Shown here: in pieces, positions 22,770-35,079 of the stretch
Layout: the number at the start of each line of letters is the position of its first letter
How positions within the stretch are numbered: the first letter of the stretch is position 1
Source of the DNA: Prostheceraeus crozeri
Taxonomy: Eukaryota; Platyhelminthes; Polycladida; Euryleptidae
NCBI GenBank assembly: GCA_907163375.1
Contig: CAJQUW010005574.1
Span: 310,001 to 374,000, forward strand
Reading direction: 5' to 3'
DNA length: 64,000 bases
Position numbers and translations under genes: made by a program
Notes under the pieces: model-generated
The model's database searches: none
Told to the model about the DNA's origin: nothing
The model's input: only the letters and a program-made list of their open reading frames with translations

Positions 22770-24318
22770 CCTACCTCATTAATTCTTGAATTCATAATAT
22801 TGAATAATTACTCGGTCGGTAAGCAGTGGGTAAGTATTAGCCGGAACACACACTGCTGTTTACATGCATTTGCCAAATAAAAACGGGAGATAAATGCATT
22901 ATCAATACATTTATATTGAAATTCAAAAACGAGATGAAAGCTATAAAGCAAACAGTTTAAAAACAATGTATGAAACAATATAAGCATAGAGAAAAAAATG
23001 AACTTAACATCGAGTTTCAATTTCAAATGGAATCGGAATAAGATAAACATCCACGTTCATTTTATGTAAAACAATAATTATGATTAAATCAGAAACAATA
23101 GCAGCGATGAAATCAGTCTGAATTATCAAAGTTCATCGCATTAGATTAAAAAGCTGTTAAGACGAGAAGAATACAATTTGACGATTTGTTAAAGTCGACA
23201 AAATTGTTTCCAAACATGGTCAAAAATTAAAAAAATCTATAACCACATGATATCGAGTATTTGCAACATGAAATATAAACACATGACTTGTCAAATGATT
23301 ACTGAGTTGGCCCTGAAGCATCTTCAAAGATACAAAAAAATGAAATTCAAAATAATAAAAACTTACGAAATTTTTACATACAAATCGTAAACACTCACAT
23401 CGAAAACATAAGTGTACACTCAGTTTAATCATCAAAAATACAATATAAACGTTTTTTCAACTAAATAAAATGAATTTCAATATCGACTATGTACATGTAA
23501 AACGTTTTACTTTATTTGGTTAAAAAAAAATAAATTCTTTTGAACTTTCATTAACCAATCATGAGAACATTGGAATCATAAATGATCAACATGACTTAAC
23601 ATACACACCACAAAAAAGAGCGGAGCTGTTGGTAACCCTATCCTCTGATACTTTTGTCCATTGCGAAGGCATCACCAGCAATCAAGGTGTTCACGAAACT
23701 TGATCTCATTCGAAACATGTAGGTTTTAAATGTCAATGTCTTTTTACCAAATTAGCTATCCTATTTTCCTACCGTCTCACATCGATGAGTCCATTATTGA
23801 CTAATTTTAATGCCAAGACAGCATGAAGTTTTGATGAAACTAAGTCAAAATTCATTTTCAACTTTCAGTTACGCATTATCACCTTTTACATTGTGGTCAC
23901 TGACAAATTGTGCTTGCCTGAGATATCAATATTCTGAAAGCCACTTAAGTCATTAAAAGAATATAATAAAATTATATTAAATGTTTGGAAAGGTGCAAAC
24001 ATAAAAAGTATGCTTTTGCATGAGTTGATGCAACCAGAAATGTACTGTTGACTATGAAAGGACCGAAGCATTTTAGAAGCAAATTGTCTCGGACCAGGAG
24101 CACAGCTCCAAAGATATGATGTTTTAGGTCCTCAATCTTGATACTTATGATCATTTCTGCCTTACTACTGGTGTTTTTAAAACCCGAAACTTTCATTAAA
24201 CAAACAGTTACGTAGCGAATTTGGCTTTAAGTCATTAGTATTCATTTCTTAGTTTCAATAAATAATTTGTCTCAATCTTTGGTTGCATCAGCTCAAGTCA
24301 TCTTGTTTGAGACATTTC
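22770..24318. other. AT-rich spacer downstream of TSEN2
   Basis: Poly-A/T rich with only short frames and no similarity seen. Confidence 0.45.
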
Positions 24319-24324
24319 TTTATT
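24319..24324 (-). terminator. Candidate polyadenylation signal of TSEN2
   Basis: AATAAA on the minus strand, about 120 bases after the TSEN2 stop codon, fits a short 3' UTR. It was picked by position only, and AT-rich DNA makes chance hits common. Confidence 0.4.
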
Positions 24325-24443
24325 ATGCTCTCTACATATCTTTAAATACCAATGAAGCTTCATCACTTGTCACTTAGCAAGCAAAACCTACAATTCTCTG
24401 TACATAAATTGAAAATTACAAAGACGTCACCTCTGAGGACATA

Positions 24444-25367
24444 TTATTGCTTCTCCGGATGAAATCTTTCCACCAATATCTCCTTCACTTTCAACTGTTC
24501 GACCATCTTTGGAGAGTCAGTCCCCGTAAGAAATTCAGGAATTATGACGTAACAGATGATCAGTTTCTTATTCACTTTATTTGTCACACGGCTATCGATC
24601 ATGACATTCTTCATTCTTGGTAAGTCCTCTGACTTACCCATGGCCTGAGAAGAAGACAAGACATCGGAGTGCACTATATGAATGCGAACAGAGTAGGCTG
24701 CGTGAAAATAAGGCGGTCCGATAGGATAGAGCGTGAAATCCGCACCCACACGAAGTCCATGCTTGGGCACCCAGCCCTTGCTTCGATAATAGAGATAGAC
24801 GGCGTAGTGATAAGGGAAGACGGAACACTGTTTGACGAATAGATTCCACAGGTCTTGGATTGATAATGAATTTGAGGATTCCGATAAGTGAATTTGGAGC
24901 ATACCGACGGAATGCACGAGGAAGAATGCTTCATAACTGCTGAGAATAAGAGGTTCAGTATCTGTGATGGGCACAGAAGGAGCACTGATCAGCGGAGGAA
25001 GGTGATCCATTTCTTCATCGTCGATACGGCGACGCTTCGCTGGAAGAATAATTTCTTCATCCTCATCGTCTGAACAAGCGTCAGAAGAATCGTCCGGCTG
25101 AGCTTCGGTAGAACCTGCCTTGAACCGGGGATGCAGACGAGTCCCGAACACACCCATGTTAAGCAGAAGAGCAATATCTCCCGATTTTCGAATGATCACT
25201 TGATTGCCGATCAGCTGTCCAGTCACATGAAACCATGAAGGGGCGTTACCAAGCTGCTCTCGTGGGAGATCGCTGAGAGGCTGAGGAATGATGGTGGATA
25301 CAGGGAGATCTTGGCCTCGACGTTTCTCATGACCCACACAAAGCGGGTACTCACTTTCAGAGAGCAT
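24444..25367 (-). CDS. TSEN2: tRNA-splicing endonuclease subunit Sen2 (TSEN2), intact
   Basis: One 307-codon frame matches the animal TSEN2 plan. TSEN2 is the catalytic subunit of the nuclear TSEN complex that cuts the 5' splice site of intron-bearing pre-tRNAs. An N-terminal domain (about 45-80, with the GQLIGNQVIIR and MGVFG blocks) is followed by an acidic linker (94-106), a basic KRRR cluster (111-114), and a catalytic domain from SSYEAFFLVHSVG (143) onward. YLYYRSKGWVPKHG, GADFTLY and GPPYFHAAYSV are almost as in human TSEN2. By that alignment the catalytic triad is Y214, H222 and K267, all present. The protein is shorter than human TSEN2 (465 residues), chiefly in the linker. TTTTCCTGCAG lies 10 bases before the ATG and looks like a 3' splice site, suggesting a 5'-UTR intron or trans-splicing. 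An AAA/GTGAGT word inside codons 5-7 also resembles a donor. Confidence 0.93.
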   Translation of the reverse strand: MLSESEYPLCVGHEKRRGQDLPVSTIIPQPLSDLPREQLGNAPSWFHVTGQLIGNQVIIRKSGDIALLLNMGVFGTRLHPRFKAGSTEAQPDDSSDACSDDEDEEIILPAKRRRIDDEEMDHLPPLISAPSVPITDTEPLILSSYEAFFLVHSVGMLQIHLSESSNSLSIQDLWNLFVKQCSVFPYHYAVYLYYRSKGWVPKHGLRVGADFTLYPIGPPYFHAAYSVRIHIVHSDVLSSSQAMGKSEDLPRMKNVMIDSRVTNKVNKKLIICYVIIPEFLTGTDSPKMVEQLKVKEILVERFHPEKQ

Positions 25368-25379
25368 TTTGTTACTCCT

Positions 25380-26330
25380 GCAGGAAAAATGGGGGAATGT
25401 AATTCATTTTCAACAATTAGCGAACAATAATGGATGAACACAGCATTTCTTAACTTTTCTTCGTCTTTGCAAAAATAGAAAAGCAATGAATAAATATAAA
25501 ATGATAAAACAGTTTCTTCGCCTCCCCCTTCCCCTGCCCCAATTTATTGGAATTTCTTCTAATTACCGCTCCATAGTCTCCTTTGAGCGGCATGAGCAAT
25601 TGAAAATACGTCATTTTATATACTTTTATACTTGTCTGTCTTCTGAAAAGTTTCAAATTTTCATTCGAGCTGTGTTCCGTAAGCAATTGTTGAATGTGGG
25701 CCTTGTAGCTGAATGATTTGAGAGTGAAGCTTGAACCCTCGCCCACATGGAAAATTTTCTGAATATCTCTTTAATCAAGCAGCCTATGGTCACCAGATTT
25801 CTAATAGCCTATTTTTGAGACTTATGCAACTTTTGACACAAGGATAATAAATTTGGCACAGTACTTCTGGCGTGAAAAGTATGGTAGACATAAACAACAA
25901 CAACACGGCGACAAGAACATCCGACTGTCAAATTTCCGAATTATAAAAAGGTGCCCAAACAGACACAATCTCCTAATTTATGAAATGCTGCTGATCAAAC
26001 TCCGTTCACCATCTCTCAACGGTCAAAGTGACGAGGTTAGACCTGAATTACTTGATTAGTTCATATGTGAAGATATGCACGAATGTGTACGATATGTACG
26101 TGAAGATATGTTTGTTAATTAAGTACTTTAAATAATTATCTTGCATTTTTATAAAACTCGAAATATCAATTTGGTATCTTTATTTCTGTCAAAGATTTGC
26201 AGTCGCAAAACTTTTATAAAAAAAAACTTTGGTGGTTGCTATTGAAATTATATGAAACTATTTGTTCCAATGAATCTCTTGTGCTTCTCATGAAATCATC
26301 AAAAAAAGAAGTCCATCCTCCTTGACTCAC
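25380..26330. other. Spacer between TSEN2 and the next minus-strand exon
   Basis: AT-rich, with no exon or repeat identified apart from the splice-acceptor-like site next to the TSEN2 start. Confidence 0.45.
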
Positions 26331-26337
26331 TCGTAGG

Positions 26338-28677
26338 TTACGCGAAAAGTTTCTTCCATTCAGAATCGGGTTTCCACACCGCCACGGAAAAATCGTCGTA
26401 CTGGCGAAAATATACTTTCCCGTCTTTCGACGCTTCGGTATTCATTTTAGGTTCGAGCATCGGCCTCCCAGCTTCAACAACAACAATATTTTCGGCAAAT
26501 ATTCTGCCAGAGAATGCCCTTTTAAACAAATCGGCAACAATGTCCAGTACAGTACTACCTTGTACTCGTACATCATACTCCGTTTTTTTCTTTTCTCCCA
26601 TAACGTGGCGATGGATGACCAATTTAACACATCGGATCGTTGCATACGATGTACTCGTATACACATACACAAAAGTCATTTTGTCAGTCTGATGTGATCC
26701 TGATCTATCAGTATCGTTTTCCATAAAGGGAACGATGCGATGACTTCGACGAATGCAGTCACCATTTCATTTCGCAGTCTTTTACATAGGAAATGCACGA
26801 GAAGACGGCGTGCAACAGACTGCTAGTTACTCAATGCAAATAGATAGTACCAGTGAATGTGGCGATGCCTCACCGTTGTTAAAGCTCCATAAGATGCGAT
26901 TTCCCTGAATAAGAGAACCTTTCCATAGAAGTTTATGACCAAATTATCTTCAATCTGGGGCAGATGAAAATGGTTCATTTGCATATTTTTAGCAAGGCAT
27001 TCGCCGCATGCACCGCACAATTACCGCACGCCATTGGCAAACACAGTCATCGACGATTATGTCCACCTCATTGCCATCAACAACTGACTATAAGACTGTC
27101 TGCCGCTTTTGATAGCGCTTGCATACAAACTTAAATGAAAATCATCATCCCCTAGGAATCTCAGTTAGCAACATAAAATAAACTACCATCAGGCACACCG
27201 TACAAGAGAACAAATCTGTAATGAGCTTTAAAGACAAAAATTATAATGCATGCGAAATTATAGTATGGGTACTGAACTTGCGACCTACAGAGTCTCACCT
27301 GGAACTACTGCATGAAGAAAATGAAATCGGGAACTAGACATGCTCTTAATAGACCAATTAGAGACTATCTATTCATAAAATTTAATACACCTCTCAAGGT
27401 GACGGGTATGTACCAATCCTATCTAGTCTTAATTCGCAAACAAATATGACACGCCTAATTGGTACACGACGGAAGATACTATCTATTAACTATTTCACTG
27501 CAGATGGGAAAGGAAATTATATGAACTAAGAAAATCATTCATGTTGTTACCTAACTAATATAGAAAATAAACTAACCAAGTAAATATCAAAATGCAGATC
27601 GTGTCAACAATTTAGAAAAAGGCAATAAATTCTGAAAGATTAACTACTGAATATCATTAGCGAAATACGATTATGATGTGATACTGAAATTGATACAGTC
27701 GTAAAATAACAGCAAATCATTTCCATAATGAATCAATCATGTATTTATACATGAACTTCAGATTCCATCCACGACACCTGTAAACCTTGCACCGAAAAAC
27801 TGTTGTGCATCATCTTGTCGATAATTGAAAATGTTCTCTAGGCAACTTATTTGTCTTTACACTACTTATATGGCTCATGTTTTACAAAATTTGGCTTACT
27901 CATTCTGCTTTACACGGTTTTGTGCTTTAGATGGCAGCATGAAACCAATGAAAGTCTCTATGTATACATAAATGACTGAAATACAAGAGTAAAACATAGA
28001 TAATCAAATTGCATGAGCAATGTATAACATTAGTAAACCACATACCCACGATCACTTTTAAAGGATAATCATTCTCATAACCATGTTGTCTCGCGTTTTG
28101 GGAAGTAAAGCGTCTGTCCAGCTCTTTCCCGCCATCGAATGGAGAGGTAGCAATTTTGTCGGTACAGTGACCATCCTGAATGCCTAGATCCCCTACTTCG
28201 GGCACTGTTGTCTAATTGCTTAATACTCAGCTCTCATTAGGATAGTTTGTGATAGATAAGATAAAATCTGATGGTTTCGAAGGTGCCAGTGTGTCACATA
28301 CATACAGGATGAAGTATCTCGATGCCTGTCGAGAAACATCTTCACTTGAGTTGCGCGCAGATTTCCGATCGGCTGTGGCATGAATGCTAAAGGAGAGGAG
28401 GCATGTCTCATACTTGTTTAAGGAATTACCTTTAAACAGGCATTTAAATGCGTTGGTGAGAAAACAATGCTCTTGAAGAATGATCTATTACCTGACGAAT
28501 CGCGAAGTTTCAAATATTTTTTCTCCATTGAGCTGAGTTGAAGAACAGGTTTTACATGCAGATCATATTCGGGCATGCATTTCTTCCTACCCTTGCTCAA
28601 TATGTCAAACCAAGGCATCTTCACAACCTCATCCACCATTTTCATCTTCCTTATTTTCGCTTTATTACAGAACAGGA
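26338..28677 (-). CDS. Unrecognised multi-exon gene (six-exon chain)
   Basis: Six minus-strand segments join with GT/AG borders and matching phases: 28677-28492, 28386-28306, 28204-28046, 27083-27025, 26954-26874 and 26688-26338 (stop at 26338). Good borders include CCTCTCCTTTAG, CATCTGCCCCAG and ACG/GTGAGG; the acceptor at 26689 is weak. The first exon starts with a basic stretch after LVLFCNK, like the cytosolic flank of a membrane segment, and contains MKMVDEVVKMPWFDIL. Later pieces read RFTSQNARQHGYENDYPLKVIV, EDNLVINFYGKVLLFREIASYGALTT and a C-terminal KDGKVYFRQYDDFSVAVW. I recognise no family. The final exon alone is a clean 128-codon frame (from 26724) and could be a separate small gene. 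Upstream exons are probably missing. Confidence 0.4.
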
Positions 28678-29364
28678 CTAGTAATATATGCGTTCAAATT
28701 TTTCTCAAGCGCTGTGCCTATTGCCCCGCCAAACATATGGTGACTAGATTTTCGTTAGACAAAAAGAGAGATCGGAGTGCATTACGTTGCTTCAAACCGC
28801 ATGCTGAGTTACAACTGTGATTATGATTAATTCACCCGCCGATATCGCGAACAAATGAAGACTTAGCTGCTTGACTTTATGTAGTACATTGAATTACTGT
28901 TCCACTAAAGTTAAATTTACATTCACCAATGCACTATATAGTCCGTGTCTCAAATCGTCACAGAACCCGAAAAGCTCTTTTATCTCTTATTTATTCTTAC
29001 AAAATTTAATCGCAAGCTGATTACTAAATTAATTGATTACTAAACTTTTTCACTTGATCAACCGAGACACCTGGTTTAGGGAACAATGTGGTTTGCTTAA
29101 TCAAATGAAGTAATTAGTGATTGGTAGTTTATTGGGTCACAAAATCATATCTGATAATTTCATGTCGGCCATCATCTGTCCCGTCATCATTGAAATGAGT
29201 TGCTCTTCCTAAATCTTGTCGATTCATTTATCGGACGCACGCGTCAGCAACTGCAGCGTGAAGAATGCTATTGTTTGTGAACATGTTGACTGGAGAGAAG
29301 CCTTCGTGTGCAGAACAGAGGATTCGAAATCTCCTGACCTCAACCGAGGAGAATGATGACTCAC

Positions 29365-29520
29365 CATTCACCGAATAGCTGAGCATGGGAATAACACAAA
29401 GTTGAAGTTTGCAGTTCACAGATGGGCCGATCATGATAAAACTTGCATATCCTTGGAGCTGATAACACCAGTATTCTTCTAAGCCCGAACTCGAAAACGC
29501 GAGTTGTGAGCATTCGCCCG
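29365..29520 (-). CDS. Candidate exon, cysteine-containing, gene unknown
   Basis: A 156-base minus-strand segment is bounded by an AACGTTTTTAG acceptor and an AATG/GTGAGT donor, phase 1 on both sides. It encodes GECSQLAFSSSGLEEYWCYQ followed by ...IMIGPSVNC and CVIPMLSYSVN. The phase fits the first exon of the chain at 28677, so it may be an upstream exon of the same gene. The IGP...IPM.SY spacing recalls extracellular ligand-binding (ANF-receptor) folds, but too little sequence is present to claim that. Confidence 0.3.
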
Positions 29521-29529
29521 CTAAAAACG

Positions 29530-30360
29530 TTGTTAACGCGAAAGTATCGTAAAATTAGGTAAAAGTGTAAATTGAATGAAATTTTCACAAATTATTGTCC
29601 GAATTCGAAAATATTTACATCATCTGAAAGCTTAACAAGAGCCTGATTCAATGATGATTTAGTAGTATATTTATTTTCTGTATTGCATAGGTTGTCCCCA
29701 AACAAACAGGTTGTCTGCCAATTTGAAGTACTTAACACAGCCTTTCACATGATATAAGTTAATTGAAATTAAGCATCTTCATCAATGAAAATAGTCAGAC
29801 ATTTTTCGTAAGGCATCATATGGTACATCGCTTATCAAAATTGAAGTACGACTTCAGCACGAAAACATTTGAAAATGGGTTAACTTTTTGTGCAATTATT
29901 TATGAAACGGTTGCATGTTGATCGCTCACATATAACATTCAGTTCGTATTATAAATTTTGGTGTTGAATCCTCTAGGTAAACCGCATCTGTTACACCCGG
30001 CAGGTGTAAATTGCATAAAAGATTTCATTCTTGGCCACATCAAAGACAATAGATATCTAGCTTTACGTAAACCAGGGAAAACCGCTTGACGGAAATGTGC
30101 AATTTTCTACTACAGAAATCGCTGATGCGTCCACAGCACAAACATGCATTCCAAAATCGCAGTATTGAACACACCAACCGCCACGTAATTCAAAACAACT
30201 AAAATCAAGTCCTTTTGTGTTTCTCAGATGAAAAAACACGCCTCTGATATTAGATAATGAAGGGATTGTTTATTACTGTGGCATAGGAGGTCCAATTGCG
30301 GCCATGCGGCTTTCACTACGACTGAGCCGGCACAATATTTTGGCTTTAACCACAACTCAT
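29530..30360. other. Spacer before the LTR element, nothing recognised
   Basis: No exon, RNA gene or repeat end supported. Confidence 0.4.
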
Positions 30361-30364
30361 ACAG

Positions 30365-31295
30365 TGGGTTGCTTATTTGTTTATATGTAGTAAAATTATA
30401 ACTAGTACTTAACGTAAATATTTTAATTATAGGTGTTGGTATTTTCACTATTGATGTGAAGAACTAAATTGTATATAGGTATTGCTCACAAATCTGGGAG
30501 CATTGGCGCAATTTTCTGGTGAAGGGTTGTAAAGTTATATCACATTCAAGTGATAATTGAGGATTTCACGGACATGTATATATTGTATATAATTGTAAGG
30601 TGTTGGTGGCTTCCGATTTATGGGGTTTTGGGTGGTTTCTGGGTAAAAGTATAGGCAAACATAAGATAAACATGAATTAAGTATTCCTGGTGTTAGAATG
30701 TACCATTTTATTATAAATGCAATGAGTAAAGCTCACGGCGGCTAGCGTGCGCGGTCAACCAAAACGTTGCTCTCTTAAAATTATACGGCTGATGGTAAGT
30801 CACTGCTCTCAACTGAACTAAGAAGTTTTAGGCAAGTGGCGTAGGTTTATGACATAGGTTTATGATATTTCCTTTGCGGCTAATTAATAAATCGTAAGCA
30901 GCATTATAACTTTGCCGTCGCATCTGCGGGTTACGATAAATGTAAGAAGTTAGCAAGACATAATTTCAGCTGAATTAGGAGGTTGGGGTTTTATGATACT
31001 TCTGTTTCAGCTTATTAACTGCTACCCACAACCGTTATAACGTACCTGGGTAATACCCACAGATTCATTCGAGTTAGGGTATTACCTATAATACCTAGTA
31101 ACTGGTAGGGCAGGGTTAATAACTAACCAGGCGCATCTTCGAGTGACGTTCGCGTGGCTGCTCCGGTGCTCGTCCACATCATAAAGGATTCGACGTGGTT
31201 AACTTGGAATAACCGGATCGTGATACGGAGACTAGTAGGTTTCTTACTGTATTAATCAATTGGGTTAAGGGTCTCTCATAGCTCGGTCTGTTACA
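30365..31295 (+). repeat. 5' LTR of the Ty3/Gypsy element
   Basis: The sequence from GGGTTGCTTATTTG to CTCGGTCTGTTACA is repeated in direct orientation at the 3' end with over 99% identity. TGGTGGCAGCGGT follows it, the usual position of a primer-binding site; I did not assign the tRNA. Confidence 0.93.
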
Positions 31296-31348
31296 CTGGT
31301 GGCAGCGGTTAAAACCCATACCAAATTGAGAAATGGCTTTTAGTCCAA

Positions 31349-32660
31349 GTGTTGACAGTGGGTTGTTTTTTTCGAATACACAAACTGACGCTGTCCGTGG
31401 TTTCCCACTTTTGGATAATGAAGTTCCAGTCCATGCCACCTCTTACGCCACGTAGTTCAAATGTTGATTGCATTTATAAAAAAATAGGGAAGGTTGAACA
31501 AGGGATTGGGGAATTGACCAGTCGTTTAGAGCACTTAATGGAAAATCAGAAAAGCACCAAGAAAGAGAAAATTCCAGATGATTTGTCTCAGCTGCAAAAG
31601 TTTAACGGTCAAATCGATTTTCAGAGATGGGTTAAGTCATTTGAATTTCTCTCGGCTGACCTTTCTGACGAGAAGAAATTACGCGTTTTGGTTGTAAAAA
31701 CCGTGGGTAAGGCCAATGAGATTGTTATAGATAAGGCAGGGACACACACATATAGTGAGATTGTCGCGGATTTGAGCAATCGATTTTCACTCTTTAGGAC
31801 TGCCGTGGAAGCGGAGACAGCTTATGATTCTAGAACACGTCGTTCAGCAGAGTCGGTTAGGGATTTTGCGGATGATTTATTAAGAATCGGAGCCCAGGCA
31901 TTTCCTAGAATGACTGAAGTGGAACTACGCGAAAAGATTATGCATACCATGATGGTGCGCGAAGCTAATCGGGACGTGAAACTTTCAATGAGTCGATTTC
32001 CACCATCATCGTTGAGTAATTACTTGGATATTGTCGAGGGATTTGAAAGAATCGATAAACCCAGTACTACCACCGGTGGTACTGTTTCTCCTGTCCGACC
32101 AGTTATAACTGCTGTTGCGTCTAGTAATTCAGGCATTCGTTGCTTTAAATGTCAAGAATTCGGTCATATCGCTCGGGGTTGTCCTAAGTCTGTCAACGTC
32201 TTCCAACGGACCATGTTATGGCCGTCTCAGACTCCACGTCAAACTATGAACAGGCCGACAAATTCAACGTTTTTTCAGCAACCGTTCTATCGGTCACAAG
32301 CGGGTTTAATTAATGCGCCATCGAACGTTCAGCCCGCAGTTCCGCAAGTAAGACCAATTTTGGGTCCTGACACAACGGTATCTCGGTCAACACTCCCAAG
32401 GGAATCGAGGTTGCTTGTTGTCGAGCAACCCACCAGTTATGGAAACACGGCTCAAAAATTGACTGGGTTTCCGGGACAAAATACTACGTATACTGGGGTT
32501 GCCGATGCATCGGCATCAGGCTGCCAGCACAGCAAAATAGGCCCACTGGTGCTTTGCAGCCTACTTTAACTGCTCGGCAGGGTCCATGTTATAATTGTGG
32601 ACAGTATGGACACTTAGCTCGTAATTGTCCTCAGGGAAACGAGCAGCGGCGATAGATACG
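31349..32660 (+). mobile_element. Gag region of the Ty3/Gypsy element
   Basis: A capsid-like helical region (QKFNGQIDFQRWVKSFEF... with a later SVRDFADDLLRIG block) is followed by two CCHC zinc knuckles, CFKCQEFGHIARGC and CYNCGQYGHLARNC. Two knuckles occur in several Gypsy lineages. Gag and pol of this family may be linked by a programmed shift. Confidence 0.88.
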
Positions 32661-33620
32661 TCCCGGCCTCTCGCCGGCTCTCGTTTGAAACGGGACTCAG
32701 CAAATATAGCAGAAATTCTTGTTGGTGACCAGATAGTTAAAGCTCTAGTTGATACCGGGGCAGATGTGTCGGTATGTAATAGTATATTAGTGCATGATCA
32801 GCATATTATCCCGATTCCTAATGTGTCCTGTATTCAAACTGCAAATGGCGAAAAACTTCGTATTTTGGGAACTACTGTCATTTATTTTCAGATAGGAATT
32901 TGCACAGTATATCACACTTTTTTTGTTTCTGCCAATCTATCCACTAACATGGTTTTAGGAATGGATTTCCTAGGTGATTATGACGGTGACGTGGACGTGG
33001 GCACTAAAACCTTGCATTTACCTCGACTGGGTGTTCAAGTACCTCTTCGCAAACGTCGTACTACGAACACTGTGCTTTTTAAAATCGCTATCAATAATAC
33101 AGTTGTTCTTCAGCCGCACTCAGAACAGCTGCTTTCAGCAAGAATTTTGATGAAAGGAAAGGGTCCAGAACCGTTAACGGGTATGGTCATGCCCAGTTCA
33201 GAGACGGACGATCTTGGCGTGTTTGTTCTGCCGACAGTTTCGACCGTTAAGAAAAAGGAAGTCACCGTATCTGTTTGCAACAACTCTTTGCAACAGGTTA
33301 CTCTAAAGAAAAATACAGCAGTAGCCAATTTCGAATTGATTTCCGCAATGTATGATAGCGTAAATTATATTCAAGACGTTTTTCCAAGTGATGTTGCAGC
33401 TCAAGTAAATCATGTGACTCTTGAGTCGCAATCAGAGGAGCAGTCTTCCGAATTAACTGCTCGAGAACGTCAAGAATTGGATAGCATACTTAAATCGTAT
33501 GCTGATGTGTTTATGGCAGAAGGAAAGCCATTAGGTAGGGCAGTGAACTCTCAGCATTTTATAAATACTGGGGATCACCCTCCTATTCGTCAACCTTGTC
33601 GACGGGTTGACGTCGACAAC
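32661..33620 (+). mobile_element. Protease region of the Ty3/Gypsy element
   Basis: ALVDTGADVSVC (near 32740) is the aspartic protease active-site motif and LGMDFLGDYD the second conserved block. A linker to the reverse transcriptase follows. Confidence 0.88.
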
Positions 33621-34830
33621 ATCAAGGCGTTGTTTCACATAGTAGTAGTCCCTGGGCTAGTCCCATCGTTCTTGTTCAGAAGAAGGACGGGACTTTGAGA
33701 TTTTGTGTTGATTTTCGAAAATTGAATCAATGTTGCCGATACGATAGCTATCCCTTGCCTACGGTCGATGATGCTTTGGATTCTATGGGAGGGGCTCAAT
33801 ACTTTTCGGTACTTGATTTGAAGTCTGTTTATTGGCAGATTCCCTTGGCGGAGGAGGATAAAGCAAAGTCTGCATTTGTTTGTCCACAGGGTCTTTATGA
33901 GTTCAATGTTCTTCCATTCGGTCTGGCGCCAGCTCCTGCCACTTTTCAGCGCATGATGGACGAGAAGTTGAGAGGGTTAATTGGAGAAATTTGTTTAGTC
34001 TACCTTGACGATATTATTATTTTTAGTCGTAGTTGGCAAGATCATTTGTGTGATATTCAATTGGTATTAGACAGACTGCGACTTGCTAATCTGCAACTCA
34101 ATACTAAAAAGTGCCAATGGGGACTTAGCTCTGTCAAGTATCTTGGTCACATCGTGACGTCTCAAGGTATTAAGACTGATCCTGAAAAGACAAACAGAGT
34201 TAAAGAATGGCCGACGCCAGCAACTGCTAAGCAAGTACGAGAATTTTTAGGTTTAGCGTCTTATTATAGCAGATTTGTGCAAGACTTTGCGAGATTAGCT
34301 AAACCGTTGCACGAATTAACTAACAAAGACAATACTTTTGTGTGGACTGATCGTTGTCAGGAAGCGTTTGACTCTCTTAAACGCTGTTTAACATCCACTC
34401 CGATTTTGACCATGCCAGATTTCACTGAGGCTGGTGGTGCTTTCATTCTTGATACTGATGCCTCTGGCTACGCCATAGGTGCTGTCCTCTCACAAGTACA
34501 GCATGATGGAAAGGAAAGGGTTATTGCGTATGCAAGCAAAACTTTGAATCGAGCTCAAACTTCCTACGCCCCTACGAAAAGGGAGATGCTTGCCCTAGTA
34601 ACATTCATCGACCACTTTCACGTATACTTGACGGGTAAAAAGTTTTTAGCACGAACAGATCACAAAGCACTTGAATGGTTGAAAGGCTTCAAAGAGCCTA
34701 GAGGGATGCTTGCGCGCTGGTTGCAAATTTTGGAAGAATTTGATTTCGATTGCTTATACCGCGCCGGAACCTCGCACAAAAACGCAGATGCTCTCTCTCG
34801 CTTGACTAATGCGCCAGACGAAGAGACGTC
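33621..34830 (+). mobile_element. Reverse transcriptase and RNase H region
   Basis: FCVDFRKLN, YFSVLDLKSVYWQIPL, LPFGLAPAPATFQR and YLDDIIIFS are the classic Gypsy reverse transcriptase blocks, and the last contains the catalytic YxDD. RNase H follows with DTDASGYAIGAVLSQ, then DHKALEWL and HKNADALSR. Confidence 0.95.
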
Positions 34831-35079
34831 AGACCCTCCGAATCGCATGGATGGTGATGATGTTATTTTTAGTCTATGGTCCCCAGGGGCTGGGGTAGAC
34901 GAAATGAAACGCAAGACTTCGGCTGATCAAGACTTGGCGCAAATTCTGTTCTGGAAAACTCGTTTATCATCTTCCGACAAGCCATCTTCTAGACAACTGG
35001 AAACATGCTCACAGGAAATAAAGAACATTGTTCGATTTTGGGAATTTCTTGTTGTGGAAGATGGTCTCTTATATCGGTT

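Noticed and set aside
27256-27290. Nine-base microexon between a TTCATGCAG acceptor and a CCAG/GTGAGA donor
   Set aside because: It fits the phase but is too short to separate from chance in AT-rich DNA.
26874-28046. Kinase-like or receptor guanylyl cyclase reading of the unknown gene (NFYG...ASYGAL)
   Set aside because: The nucleotide loop, the catalytic lysine and all later kinase or cyclase motifs are missing, so the resemblance is too short to name a family.
29365-29520. ANF-receptor-type ligand-binding domain
   Set aside because: Only an IGP...IPM.SY spacing supports it, in one candidate exon of 52 codons.
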